Below are positions 15,742 through 21,969 of a stretch of 30,247 nt of DNA, piece after piece; position 1 is the stretch's first letter; every line of letters begins with the position of its first letter. The position numbers and the translations under genes are program-made. Where the stretch lies: contig JBBRYF010000022.1 in NCBI GenBank assembly GCA_038237925.1, positions 1 through 30,247 on the forward strand, in the 5' to 3' direction. A model generated the notes under the pieces. It was not told the DNA's origin. It searched no databases and saw only the letters and a list, made by a program, of their open reading frames with translations. The stretch comes from AC-32 sp038237925. GTDB taxonomy: Bacteria > Actinomycetota > Thermoleophilia > Gaiellales > Gaiellaceae.

Positions 15742-16285
15742 CTTCCTCGGCTCCGGCGATGAAGTTCCGATAGCGGGCCTGCCAGTTCTCACCGTCGCCA
15801 AAGGCGCCACTCAATGCTTCGAGCTCAAGCCGCATGCGCGCAGGCTCGAGGCCTGCGGTCGCGGCAGCGCTGCTCCAGGGCCAGGCGAACGGATCGGCGG
15901 CAAGGCCTGCTTCGACCGGGTTCCAGGCCAGGTAGCGGCAGGTCGCAAGGAGATCGACCTCGCTCTCGATCTCTCGGGCGAAAGGGTGCGCCCGGAAGAG
16001 GTGGGCGCTGCGCCTGTAGAGCCGGTTGTGCCGGCGCGAATACCAGGAGTGCAGCTGCTGCAGTGCCTTTGAGACGTGCGCGTCGCGGATCGACAAGAGC
16101 AGGTGGTAGTGGTTGCCCATTAGGAGGTAGGAGACCAGTCCTAGCTCGAAGCGCTCGAGCACCAGCTCCAGCCGCACTAGGAATATGACCCGCTCGCCTT
16201 CGCTCAGGAAGAGGTGGCGGTCGTCGCTTCCGTGCGAGCCGAGGTGGTAGATCCCGTTAAAGAAAGCCCGAGGCCGACGCCCCAT
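15680..16285 (-). CDS. REP-associated tyrosine transposase (RAYT, Y1/IS200-like)
   Basis: Single-strand DNA transposase of the Y1_Tnp superfamily. The 201-residue frame has the HUH-type pair H59-Y-H61 in MGNHYHLLL, the conserved RRHNRLYRRSAHLFRAHPF region, and Y118 in CRYLAWNPVEAGL. Y118 is the likely catalytic tyrosine by position. Start ATG 16285 (MGRRPRAFFNGIYHLG) is family-like. The last ~20 residues (TPGLEPGTPSLRVKCSTS) are encoded by the antisense strand of tRNA-Thr, so the natural C-terminus was replaced when the gene came to abut the tRNA. Activity is uncertain. REP-like palindromes occur just downstream on the plus strand (16373-16420) and at 17032-17042. Confidence 0.82.
   Translation of the reverse strand: MGRRPRAFFNGIYHLGSHGSDDRHLFLSEGERVIFLVRLELVLERFELGLVSYLLMGNHYHLLLSIRDAHVSKALQQLHSWYSRRHNRLYRRSAHLFRAHPFAREIESEVDLLATCRYLAWNPVEAGLAADPFAWPWSSAAATAGLEPARMRLELEALSGAFGDGENWQARYRNFIAGAEEEPTPGLEPGTPSLRVKCSTS
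15700..15741 (+). repeat. attachment-site-like repeat, copy 1 (tRNA 3' end)
   Basis: These 42 bp from the anticodon loop to the 3' end of tRNA-Thr recur perfectly at 18617-18658. This is the expected attB/attL segment of a tRNA-targeting element. Confidence 0.85.
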
Positions 16286-16409
16286 CGAGCGAGCGTAGAT
16301 GCGAGCTAGACAGTTCGCCTACGCAGGACGAAGATGTTGCAGTCTTGTTACGCCTACGCCTTGACGCCAATTGGTGTCCGACACCGTGAGCGCACGCCCG
16401 ACACCGTGA
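16286..16409. other. Non-coding island segment with REP-like elements
   Basis: No gene is seen. The stretch runs from the transposase start to the decayed membrane-protein fragment and holds the GGTGTC-C-GACACC palindrome and the first copies of the 20-bp repeat. Confidence 0.5.
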
Positions 16410-16419
16410 GCGCACGCCC
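16373..16419. repeat. REP-like palindrome and 20-bp tandem duplication
   Basis: GGTGTC-C-GACACC (16373-16385) is a perfect 13-nt palindrome. Its right half starts a 20-bp unit, GACACCGTGAGCGCACGCCC, present twice in tandem (16380-16399, 16400-16419). Short palindromes of this type are known near RAYT genes. Confidence 0.75.
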
Positions 16420-16613
16420 GCGATGGCCGCATTCCCCGGCCACTGCGGTGGCTCGTCGTCATCGGCCTACTACCCATTCCAGGGCCGCTCGATGAGGCTG
16501 TGCTGCTCATCGTTGCTGCCCTTCTGTTCGCCTTCTACCGTGATTCGATGCGCGAGGCTTGGCGCGATGCTGGGGGCGAACGTTTCGCCAATCGAAACGC
16601 CAAACCCTCCTAG
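16410..16613 (+). pseudogene. Remnant of a small membrane protein
   Basis: A frame without an ATG, GTG or TTG start reads RDGRIPRPLRWLVVIGLL, PIPGPLDEAVLLIVAALLFA and FYRDSMREAWRDAGG, ending in TAG at 16611-16613. It looks like one or two transmembrane helices and a charged tail, as in short actinobacterial membrane proteins. The upstream part is cut off by the 20-bp tandem repeat and an in-frame TGA at 16407. I infer a 5'-truncated gene. Confidence 0.45.
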
Positions 16614-16632
16614 AAGGGTCTAGCGAAACGCT
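16581..16632. repeat. Nested small inverted repeats
   Basis: CGTTTCG-ccaat-CGAAACG (16581-16599) is followed by ACCCT-cctaga-AGGGT (16604-16619) and a further CGAAACG at 16624-16630. CCCTCCTAG here resembles an arm of the hairpin at 11572-11582. The segment from here to 16724 shows no gene. Confidence 0.5.
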
Positions 16633-16724
16633 GTAGTCGCCTGGGTATGCTCCGCGCGGCGCAGCGGCCTCCCGGCGAGGGGAGGCGCGCTGCCACCGCG
16701 TGGCTACCGGGGTACGCCCTTAGA

Positions 16725-16997
16725 TCAACATCCGTAGCACTGGTCCGGCAGGTTCTGCGCGATGAGGGTGTTCTTCAGCGTCACCGGGAATATGGTGAAC
16801 AAGCCTCCGCCGTGCACCGTGATGCCGGGGCTCGCAGTCAACGTGTTGTGGGTGACCCCGGTGTTGACCAGTGTGAGTTGCACCAACGGCGGACCGTCGG
16901 GCGCTGCGCCGTTCCAGATGCCGCCGCCTTGGGCGACGCCGCTGGGACCGCTCGCGGTTCCGGTGTTGGCGCTGACGCTTGGAGATGCGGCTACCAG
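16725..16997 (-). pseudogene. C-terminal remnant of a beta-helix surface protein
   Basis: The minus-strand frame ending in TGA at 16725-16727 reads SANTGTASGPSGVAQGGGIW, then PPLVQLTLVNTGVTHNTL, then GITVHGGGLFTIFPVTLKN and TLIAQNLPDQCYGC. Asn-rich, strand-like repeats (VNTGVTHNTL, LKNTLIAQN) and the GGGIWN/GGGLF turns are typical of right-handed parallel beta-helix (Pbp/POMP-like) surface proteins of actinobacteria. The DQCYGC end is intact. Upstream of about 16997 the similarity stops, so only ~90 C-terminal codons remain. Confidence 0.6.
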
Positions 16998-17031
16998 ACA
17001 TCCGCGGCGTGTCCAGCGGCAGGAAGAGCCT

Positions 17032-17042
17032 GGGTCTGACCC
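17032..17042. repeat. REP-like palindrome GGGTC-T-GACCC
   Basis: A perfect 11-nt palindrome 20 bp beyond the stop of the FAD oxidase gene. It has the same TCTGAC-type core as many RAYT-associated repeats. Confidence 0.5.
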
Positions 17043-17061
17043 CCCGTTGCGTGTCGTTCGG

Positions 17062-18435
17062 CTACGCCGGATCGATGTTGTGATTCAGATGGAAGACGTT
17101 GTCCGGGTCATAGCGCCGCTTGACCTCGACGAGGCGGTCGTAGTTCGGGCCGTAGGCAGCCCGCACGGCGTCCATCTGCTCGTCGTCGCCGAGGTAGTTG
17201 AGCCAGCGTCCGTCGGCGAGGTACGGGCGGAACGCTTCGTACGTGTCGCGCGTCCACGCGATGTTCGCCTCGGTGTCGGCCGGGTCCATCCAGATGCTCG
17301 GGAGGAGCATGCTGTATCCCGGGTCGCGATGCGGAACCGCTGTGTCTATGGCGCCGATCTGAGTCACGGCGCCATGGAGGTGCTCGATGAGGATCGCGTT
17401 CATCGGCGACGGCGTCGTGGCGAATCGGTCGATCGCCGCGTCGATGAATCCGTCGTCGATCGTCTTCATGAAGCTGGACTTCCAGTAGTTGAGTGCTCCT
17501 CTCGGGTAGCCCGCGTCGAGGATCGTGTTCATGACCGGGTACGGAATCGGCCCGAGCGCATCCATCACCGGCGTCCCGAACGCGCGCACAGGTGCGAGAT
17601 CCTTCTCGGCCTGCTCGGGTGAGCCTGCATGGCAGATGGCGAGCGCGGCGAGCTTCATCCCGGATCCGTCCGGGGCGTGGGCGAGCACGCAGGAGACGTT
17701 CAGCTCGTCGGGGAGCGACTGCGTGAAGTCGCGGTAGAAGCGCAGAACCTCGCCGGCGGCGTCGATCGGGTAGGCGAGGAGACCCCCGACGACGTGTGTC
17801 AGCGGATAAAGGCGGTACTCGAACGAGGTGGCGACGCCAAAGTTGCCGCCACCTCCGCGGAGCGCCCAGAAGAGGTCGGAGTGCGAGTCCGCCGTGACGC
17901 TCAGCACCTCACCTTCCGCAGTGAGGAGCTCGACCGAGTTCAGGTTGTCTGCGGCGAGGCCCTGCGTGCCTATGAGCCAGCCGAGGCCGCCGCCGAGCGT
18001 CAGGCCGGCGATACCGGTCGTCGATACCTGACCTCCCGTCACCGCCAGCCCATGCAGCGCGGTCTCTCGGTTGAACTCACCCCAGGTGACGCCACCCTGC
18101 GCGCGGACCGTCGGCGCGGCGGGGTCGACGTGGATCCCTTTCATCTCGGCGAGGTCGATCATCAGGCCGCCGTCCGTAACCGCTCGACCGGCCACGTTGT
18201 GGCCCCCGCCCCGTACGGAAATCTCGAGGCCTGTCTCACGGCCAAGCGCGATCGCGTCGACGACGTCGGCCGTGCCGCGGCAGCGGGCGATGAGCGCCGG
18301 CCGCTTGTCGATCAGGCCGTTATGAATCCTTCGCGCGTCCTCGTAGCCGTCGTCTCCGGCCTGGAGCAGCGTTCCGGAGAACGTGGCCGAGAGCTCTTCG
18401 ATGCGCTCGGCGTCGAGCGTTGCGGCAGTTGCCAT
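17062..18435 (-). CDS. FAD-binding oxidoreductase, berberine-bridge-enzyme type
   Basis: Flavoprotein oxidase of the PCMH/BBE superfamily, oxidising sugars, alkaloid-like or other small substrates with O2. The 457-residue protein has an FAD-binding_4 domain (about 40-215) with ISVRGGGHNVAGRA, whose H79 is the usual covalent FAD attachment site, and GLTLGGGLGWLIG. The C-terminal BBE motif is YGPNYDRLVEVKRRYDPDN, followed by VFHLNHNI. The second Cys used for bicovalent attachment is not seen (VSTTGIAG), so single covalent attachment is likely. GGGGGG about 6 nt before ATG 18435 acts as ribosome-binding site, and TAGACT about 33 nt upstream is a possible -10. It is the only intact-looking cargo gene between the two perfect tRNA repeats. 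Confidence 0.9.
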   Translation of the reverse strand: MATAATLDAERIEELSATFSGTLLQAGDDGYEDARRIHNGLIDKRPALIARCRGTADVVDAIALGRETGLEISVRGGGHNVAGRAVTDGGLMIDLAEMKGIHVDPAAPTVRAQGGVTWGEFNRETALHGLAVTGGQVSTTGIAGLTLGGGLGWLIGTQGLAADNLNSVELLTAEGEVLSVTADSHSDLFWALRGGGGNFGVATSFEYRLYPLTHVVGGLLAYPIDAAGEVLRFYRDFTQSLPDELNVSCVLAHAPDGSGMKLAALAICHAGSPEQAEKDLAPVRAFGTPVMDALGPIPYPVMNTILDAGYPRGALNYWKSSFMKTIDDGFIDAAIDRFATTPSPMNAILIEHLHGAVTQIGAIDTAVPHRDPGYSMLLPSIWMDPADTEANIAWTRDTYEAFRPYLADGRWLNYLGDDEQMDAVRAAYGPNYDRLVEVKRRYDPDNVFHLNHNIDPA

Positions 18436-18468
18436 TCGGGACCCCCCGACGTGGATGGCGGACGGCCC

Positions 18469-18474
18469 AGTCTA
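18469..18474 (-). promoter_or_regulatory. Possible -10 of the FAD oxidase gene
   Basis: Minus-strand TAGACT lies 33 nt before ATG 18435. With a Shine-Dalgarno-like G-run between, this is a normal leadered layout, unlike most neighbours. The rest of 18436-18616 shows no gene. Confidence 0.3.
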
Positions 18475-18616
18475 AATGGAGTCAGAGCTCTTATGACCAC
18501 CGTTGGTGAGTTCTTGGTGAGTAGGGCTGGGGAACGGCGGGGAAACGCGGTTCTCATCGCTGCGGAAACGGCTCAACCGTCCTCCTCCCGTCCCCTGTAG
18601 TCCCTACCCGCCCGTT

Positions 18617-18658
18617 CTCGTAATGAAGGGGTCCCCGGTTCGAGTCCGGGCGTCGGCT
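18617..18658 (+). repeat. attachment-site-like repeat, copy 2
   Basis: A perfect 42-bp copy of tRNA-Thr bases 15700-15741. It lacks the acceptor and D-arm 5' half, so it is not a tRNA gene. It lies 2917 bp from copy 1 in the same orientation. Confidence 0.9.
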
Positions 18659-18760
18659 TCCCAGAGAAAGCCTGCTCAGAGCATCTTTCGCCCCTTCGCT
18701 TCGACGCATGGTGTTGGTCGGCGAGGTAACGAATTCGCTGACTCAGAACAATACGAAACT

Positions 18761-18864
18761 GTGGCCAATCGACCAGGATTGGAACCCGCCGCGTTCGAAG
18801 AGATCTACCGCCAGCACTACGGCTGCGTACTGGCGTACTGCCTTCGAAGGACTACGCGACCCGA
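18761..18864 (+). pseudogene. 5' fragment of an ECF sigma factor gene
   Basis: From GTG 18761 the frame reads VANRPGLEPAAFEEIYRQHY and then GCVLAYCLRRTTRPE. This matches the start of sigma region 2 (FEEIYRQHY..VLAYCLRRT). After about 18860 similarity ends and the sequence continues, in another frame, as the tail of a different protein. Only ~35 codons of the sigma gene remain, so it is a deletion remnant. Confidence 0.55.
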
Positions 18865-19251
18865 GAGGGCCGCGCGTACTACATGGCGAATCTCGCCGGT
18901 GGCGGGCTCTGCGTTTCGATCAGCCCTGCGACTGACCCCGGACCACGCGCCGGGTACCAGTGCTCCCCCGACTTCCCCTCGGCGCGACGGCCGCTTCTCG
19001 ATGAGAGCGTCTTTGGTGGGTCACCGCAGGAGCCTGTGCTCACGCGACTTGAGGGGTTCGCGGCGGACGGTGTCGCACGCGTAGCCGTCATCACCGACGC
19101 TGGTGAGCGAACAGCGGAGACCGCGGTAGAGGACAACGTCTACCTCCGAACTGACGGCTTGCCGAGCGACCGTGTGCGGGGAATCGTGGCCCTCGACTCA
19201 GCCGGAGCACCTCTGTACACGTACTGCATTGCAGGGGGCGGTTGCACATGA
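18850..19251 (+). pseudogene. C-terminal part of a hypothetical secreted or regulatory protein
   Basis: The frame reads KDYATREGRAYYMANLAGGG, then LCVSISPATDP, then PVLTRLEGFAADGVARVAVI, and ends YTYCIAGGGCT with TGA at 19249-19251. An ATG at 18883 lies in the middle of what looks like a domain (REGRAYYMANLAGGGLCVS), so the N-terminus was probably lost when it was joined to the sigma fragment. The VEGFAADGVARVAV-like segment resembles C-terminal domains of uncharacterised actinobacterial proteins; no function can be given. If ATG 18883 is used, a 122-residue product is possible. Confidence 0.5.
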
Positions 19252-19254
19252 GGC

Positions 19255-19290
19255 ATGAACGGGTCCCCGGTTCGAGTCGGGCGTCCGCTT
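19255..19290 (+). repeat. attachment-site-like repeat, degenerate copy 3
   Basis: Matches tRNA-Thr from the anticodon stem to the 3' end, including an exact GGGTCCCCGGTTCGAGT. It has one substitution before that core, a one-base deletion in the T-stem and a G-to-C change in the acceptor. It begins 4 bp after the stop of the preceding remnant. Confidence 0.75.
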
Positions 19291-19295
19291 CGTCT

Positions 19296-19997
19296 CTAAG
19301 CCGGTTTGCGAGCGGGCTCGCAGCGGGCTTGCCGCTCGAAGAGGCGGAGCGTGAAGGCGAGGCAGTACCCGACGAAGAGCGCGAACGCGAACGTGGCGAC
19401 TCCGACCGTCCCGCCGAGGGCGATGCCGAGGACGAGCACCGTCAGCTCGATCGCCGCACGAACCGACGCGATCGGGTAGCCAAAGCGACGATGGATGCCG
19501 GTCATCCAACCATCGCGCGGCCCTGGCCCGAGGTTCGCCGTCAAGTAGAAGGCGCTGCCGACGCCGATCGTGACGATCGACGCTGCCGCTTCGAGCGCGC
19601 GACCGGGAAGCGAGCCCGGATGGGGCAGCAGGGGCCGCATCACGTCGAGCGAGACGCCGATCACGACCACGTTCCCGAGTGTGCCGAGGCCCGGCAGCTG
19701 ACGGAGCGGAATCCACCCGGCGAGCACGAGCACGCTCACCAGAATGGTCGCGCCGCCGATGTCGAGAGGACTGTGGTCGGCGATGCCTTCGGCAAGCACC
19801 GTCCAAGGGGTGTTCCCAAGCCTCGCGTCGATCAGGCCTGCCTCTCCGATCCCGAACACCCACAGCCCGCACAGCAGGACGAGGAGCGTAAGCGGCCGCG
19901 CGGACCACGTCGACCCCTGCGCGCTCCACGGCATGGTCGGGATCGACCGTGCGGGAGCCAGGAGCCTCCTCAGGCCAGAACGAATCGCCGCGAACAT
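19296..19997 (-). CDS. YczE/YitT-like integral membrane protein
   Basis: A 233-residue membrane protein with about five helices. The signature YLTANLGPGPRDGWMTG, followed by the IASVRAAIELTVLVLGIALGG and TVGVATFAFALFVGYC segments, matches the YczE/YyaS family, whose role is unknown. ATG 19997 gives a basic N-terminus (MFAAIRSGLRRLLAPAR) before the first helix; ATG 19934 (MPWSAQGSTWS) is an alternative. It lies immediately right of the degenerate tRNA repeat and marks the return to ordinary chromosome, or the edge of a further element. Confidence 0.83.
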   Translation of the reverse strand: MFAAIRSGLRRLLAPARSIPTMPWSAQGSTWSARPLTLLVLLCGLWVFGIGEAGLIDARLGNTPWTVLAEGIADHSPLDIGGATILVSVLVLAGWIPLRQLPGLGTLGNVVVIGVSLDVMRPLLPHPGSLPGRALEAAASIVTIGVGSAFYLTANLGPGPRDGWMTGIHRRFGYPIASVRAAIELTVLVLGIALGGTVGVATFAFALFVGYCLAFTLRLFERQARCEPARKPA

Positions 19998-20146
19998 TCC
20001 AGGATCAGATCACGCAAAGACACTTGACGGACGCACGGCCGCCGCACAGGATCAGGCGAGGGACGTGTTCGCGGGGGCGGACGAGAAAGGGAGATGATGG
20101 GTCAAGCTGCCGAGAGGAACGACCTGGTTCGGGGTGTGCGCGCCGC
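19998..20146. other. Intergenic, no gene seen
   Basis: Lower-GC stretch between the YczE-like gene and the small frame at 20147. No conserved frame or clear structure was recognised. Confidence 0.4.
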
Positions 20147-20287
20147 GTGACTCCGGGCCTCTTCATCTGGACTGTGTGGCTGTGCGTCGGGCTGTCTCCG
20201 CTGTGGCCGTGGACAGTCACCGGTCGTTACACCGGCAGCCCAGCTGTCAGGTTCGCGAAGCGCGCGTACGAACGCGCGAGCCGCTAG
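20147..20287 (+). CDS. Possible 46-residue membrane peptide
   Basis: From GTG 20147 the frame reads VTPGLFIWTVWLCVGLSPLW, then PWTVTGRYTGSPAVRFAKRA, then YERASR, ending at TAG 20285-20287. One hydrophobic helix followed by a basic tail looks like a small membrane protein. The upstream part of the frame is not protein-like. There is no clear ribosome-binding site, and chance is a real alternative. Confidence 0.3.
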   Translation: MTPGLFIWTVWLCVGLSPLWPWTVTGRYTGSPAVRFAKRAYERASR

Positions 20288-20290
20288 AGC

Positions 20291-20890
20291 TCAGGCCCGC
20301 TTCACCCGGTAGTCGATGAACGTTGCGTGCTGCGACTGGCGCACGCCGAGGTGCTCGAGCTCCAGTGAAGTGGTGAACCCCTCGAAGAGGCGCTTCCCGC
20401 CGCCCAGTATCACTGGCGCGACGATGATCGTCAGCTCGTCGACCAGGCCGGCGCAGAGTGCCTGTCGGATGACGTCGGCTCCGCCCATCACGTTCACGTC
20501 CTTGTCGCCCGCGGCCTTGGCCGCGCGCTCGACGGCTTCCCGTACCCCGGAGACGAACGTGAACGCGCCGCCCTCCGGCTCCTCTTCCGGGCGGTGCGTG
20601 ACGATGAAGAACGGCAGGCCCCATGGGTTCTTGTCGCCCCAGTGGCCGGCCGCCTCGTAGGTCCCGCGCCCGCCGACGACCGCGCCGACCCCGGCGATCG
20701 CGTCCGACAGCCAGGCGGCGTCCTCGCCGGTTGGCTCGCCTCTCGTCCCGCCCTCGTACGTCCACGGGCCGCCGAACACCCAGTAATGGAGCCGCTCGCC
20801 GCCCTCGCCGAGCCCTTTGCCAGGCCCGTCGTTCGGCCCCGTGATGTAGCCGTCGACAGATGTCGTGATAGCCGCCGTCACCTTGCTCAT
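20291..20890 (-). CDS. Dihydrofolate reductase / RibD C-terminal-like reductase
   Basis: A 199-residue protein of the RibD_C/DHFR-like superfamily (often annotated dihydrofolate reductase family protein). It begins MSKVTAAITTSVDGYITGPN and contains GAVVGGRGTYEAAGHWG, PFFIVTHRPEE, VNVMGGADVIRQALCAGLVD (NADPH-binding) and VAPVILGGGKRLFEGF. It probably reduces a pteridine, flavin precursor or other small molecule with NADPH; the substrate is unknown. The frame is open to 21133, but ATG 20890 is chosen for the family N-terminus and GAGGTG 8 nt upstream. It is divergent from the TolB-like gene. Confidence 0.88.
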   Translation of the reverse strand: MSKVTAAITTSVDGYITGPNDGPGKGLGEGGERLHYWVFGGPWTYEGGTRGEPTGEDAAWLSDAIAGVGAVVGGRGTYEAAGHWGDKNPWGLPFFIVTHRPEEEPEGGAFTFVSGVREAVERAAKAAGDKDVNVMGGADVIRQALCAGLVDELTIIVAPVILGGGKRLFEGFTTSLELEHLGVRQSQHATFIDYRVKRA

Positions 20891-20984
20891 CTGAGTCACC
20901 TCGCTTCGTGATTTCTTCTCGATACTGAGACTCGACGCACAGCCGGGATTCATCGGCGCCGGGGAACGACTGGCACCCGGGTGG

Positions 20985-20990
20985 TGTAGT
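20985..20990 (+). promoter_or_regulatory. -10-like element for the TolB-like gene
   Basis: TGTAGT ends 6 nt before ATG 20997, without a Shine-Dalgarno sequence between them. Confidence 0.35.
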
Positions 20991-20996
20991 ACCGCA

Positions 20997-21962
20997 ATGA
21001 GGGTCTTCTTGGTCTCGATGCTCGCGGTCGCTCTGGTGGGCGGGGCTTCGGCGGGCAAGCCGCGCGGGTATCCGCCCGTCGCGAAGCGGAACCTCCACGG
21101 ACGGATCGCGTACAGCACGCCCGCCGGCGACATTTGGGTGATGAACGCGAACGGAACCTGTCGCCACCGCGTGACGCGTTCCGGCAGCGGCCAGGATTTC
21201 GACCCGTCCTGGGCGCCCGACGGCTCGCGCCTGGTCTACCGCACGACACGCGGCCACTATCTGCCGGATCGCTACGGCAACGGGCTCGAAGGCCTCTTCG
21301 TCATCAATGTCGACGGCAGCGGCGAGCACGAGATCCAGCCCCCCACCGGCGGGATGGCAGCGAGGTGGTCTCCACGCGGCGACAAGATCGCGTTCAGCGG
21401 GCTCCGGCCCGGTCGCCGCTACGACACTCTCTTCCTGATGAACCCGGATGGGAGCGGCGTTCACGACCTCGGCACGGCGTACGGCAGCGAAGGCGCGGTC
21501 TGGTCGCCGGACGCGAGCCACATCGCCTACGGCGCGCACAACGGCGACGGCAACTGGGCGATCTGGACGATGCGCGCGGACGGCAGCGAGCAGCGTCAGC
21601 TCACGCACCCTCGGCTCGTCCAGCCCGGTGGCACAGGCGGCGACTACGTCGGGGCATGGTCGCCCGAGGGGACGCGCATCGCGTACAGCTCGGGTCAGTT
21701 CCGCGGCCGTGAGGTCTGGGTGATGAACGCCGACGGCTCGCACCGCCACCGCGTTACGCACTGGCCCGGCGCGGACGGGCCACTCGCCTGGCTCCCGAAC
21801 CGCAGGATCGTCTTCTCGCACTTCCGCGGCGATGAGGCGTTGCCGCGCTTCTACTGGATGAAGCCCGACGGCAGCGGCATCCGCTTGCTGCCGCTGCTCA
21901 ACGGCGCGGGGGACCCGGTCGACTGGCTTCCGCTAGCCGCTCCGGATCCCCGCTGCCCCTGA
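20997..21962 (+). CDS. Secreted TolB-like beta-propeller (PD40 repeats)
   Basis: The 321-residue protein has a signal peptide (MRVFLVSMLAVALVGGASAG) and a WD40-like PD40 propeller. Blades are marked by WAPDGSRLVY, WSPRGDKIAFSG, WSPDASHIAYGA and WSPEGTRIAYSS, alternating with strands such as IWVMNANGT, LFVINVDGSGE, LFLMNPDGSGV and VWVMNADGSHR. The Asn/Asp-Gly turns are typical of the family. It is probably an extracytoplasmic binding or scaffold protein; actinobacteria lack a Tol-Pal outer-membrane system, so the TolB role does not carry over. It is convergent with the SRPBCC gene with a 7-bp gap. Confidence 0.87.
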   Translation: MRVFLVSMLAVALVGGASAGKPRGYPPVAKRNLHGRIAYSTPAGDIWVMNANGTCRHRVTRSGSGQDFDPSWAPDGSRLVYRTTRGHYLPDRYGNGLEGLFVINVDGSGEHEIQPPTGGMAARWSPRGDKIAFSGLRPGRRYDTLFLMNPDGSGVHDLGTAYGSEGAVWSPDASHIAYGAHNGDGNWAIWTMRADGSEQRQLTHPRLVQPGGTGGDYVGAWSPEGTRIAYSSGQFRGREVWVMNADGSHRHRVTHWPGADGPLAWLPNRRIVFSHFRGDEALPRFYWMKPDGSGIRLLPLLNGAGDPVDWLPLAAPDPRCP

Positions 21963-21969
21963 ACGTGCG

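Noticed and set aside
16762..17622. Plus-strand open frame opposite the FAD oxidase and the beta-helix remnant
   Set aside because: Its translation is a shadow of the two minus-strand reading frames and shows no family pattern.
18617..18658. Second tRNA-Thr gene
   Set aside because: Only the 3' 42 bp is present; the acceptor 5' strand, D-arm and half of the anticodon stem are missing.
18623..18760. Coding region starting in the tRNA repeat (MKGSPVRVRASAS...)
   Set aside because: This is the familiar spurious translation of a tRNA 3' end; protein-like sequence begins only at about 18761.
20891..21133. N-terminal extension of the DHFR-like protein
   Set aside because: It is antisense to the signal peptide region of the TolB-like gene and not protein-like; ATG 20890 has a good ribosome-binding site.
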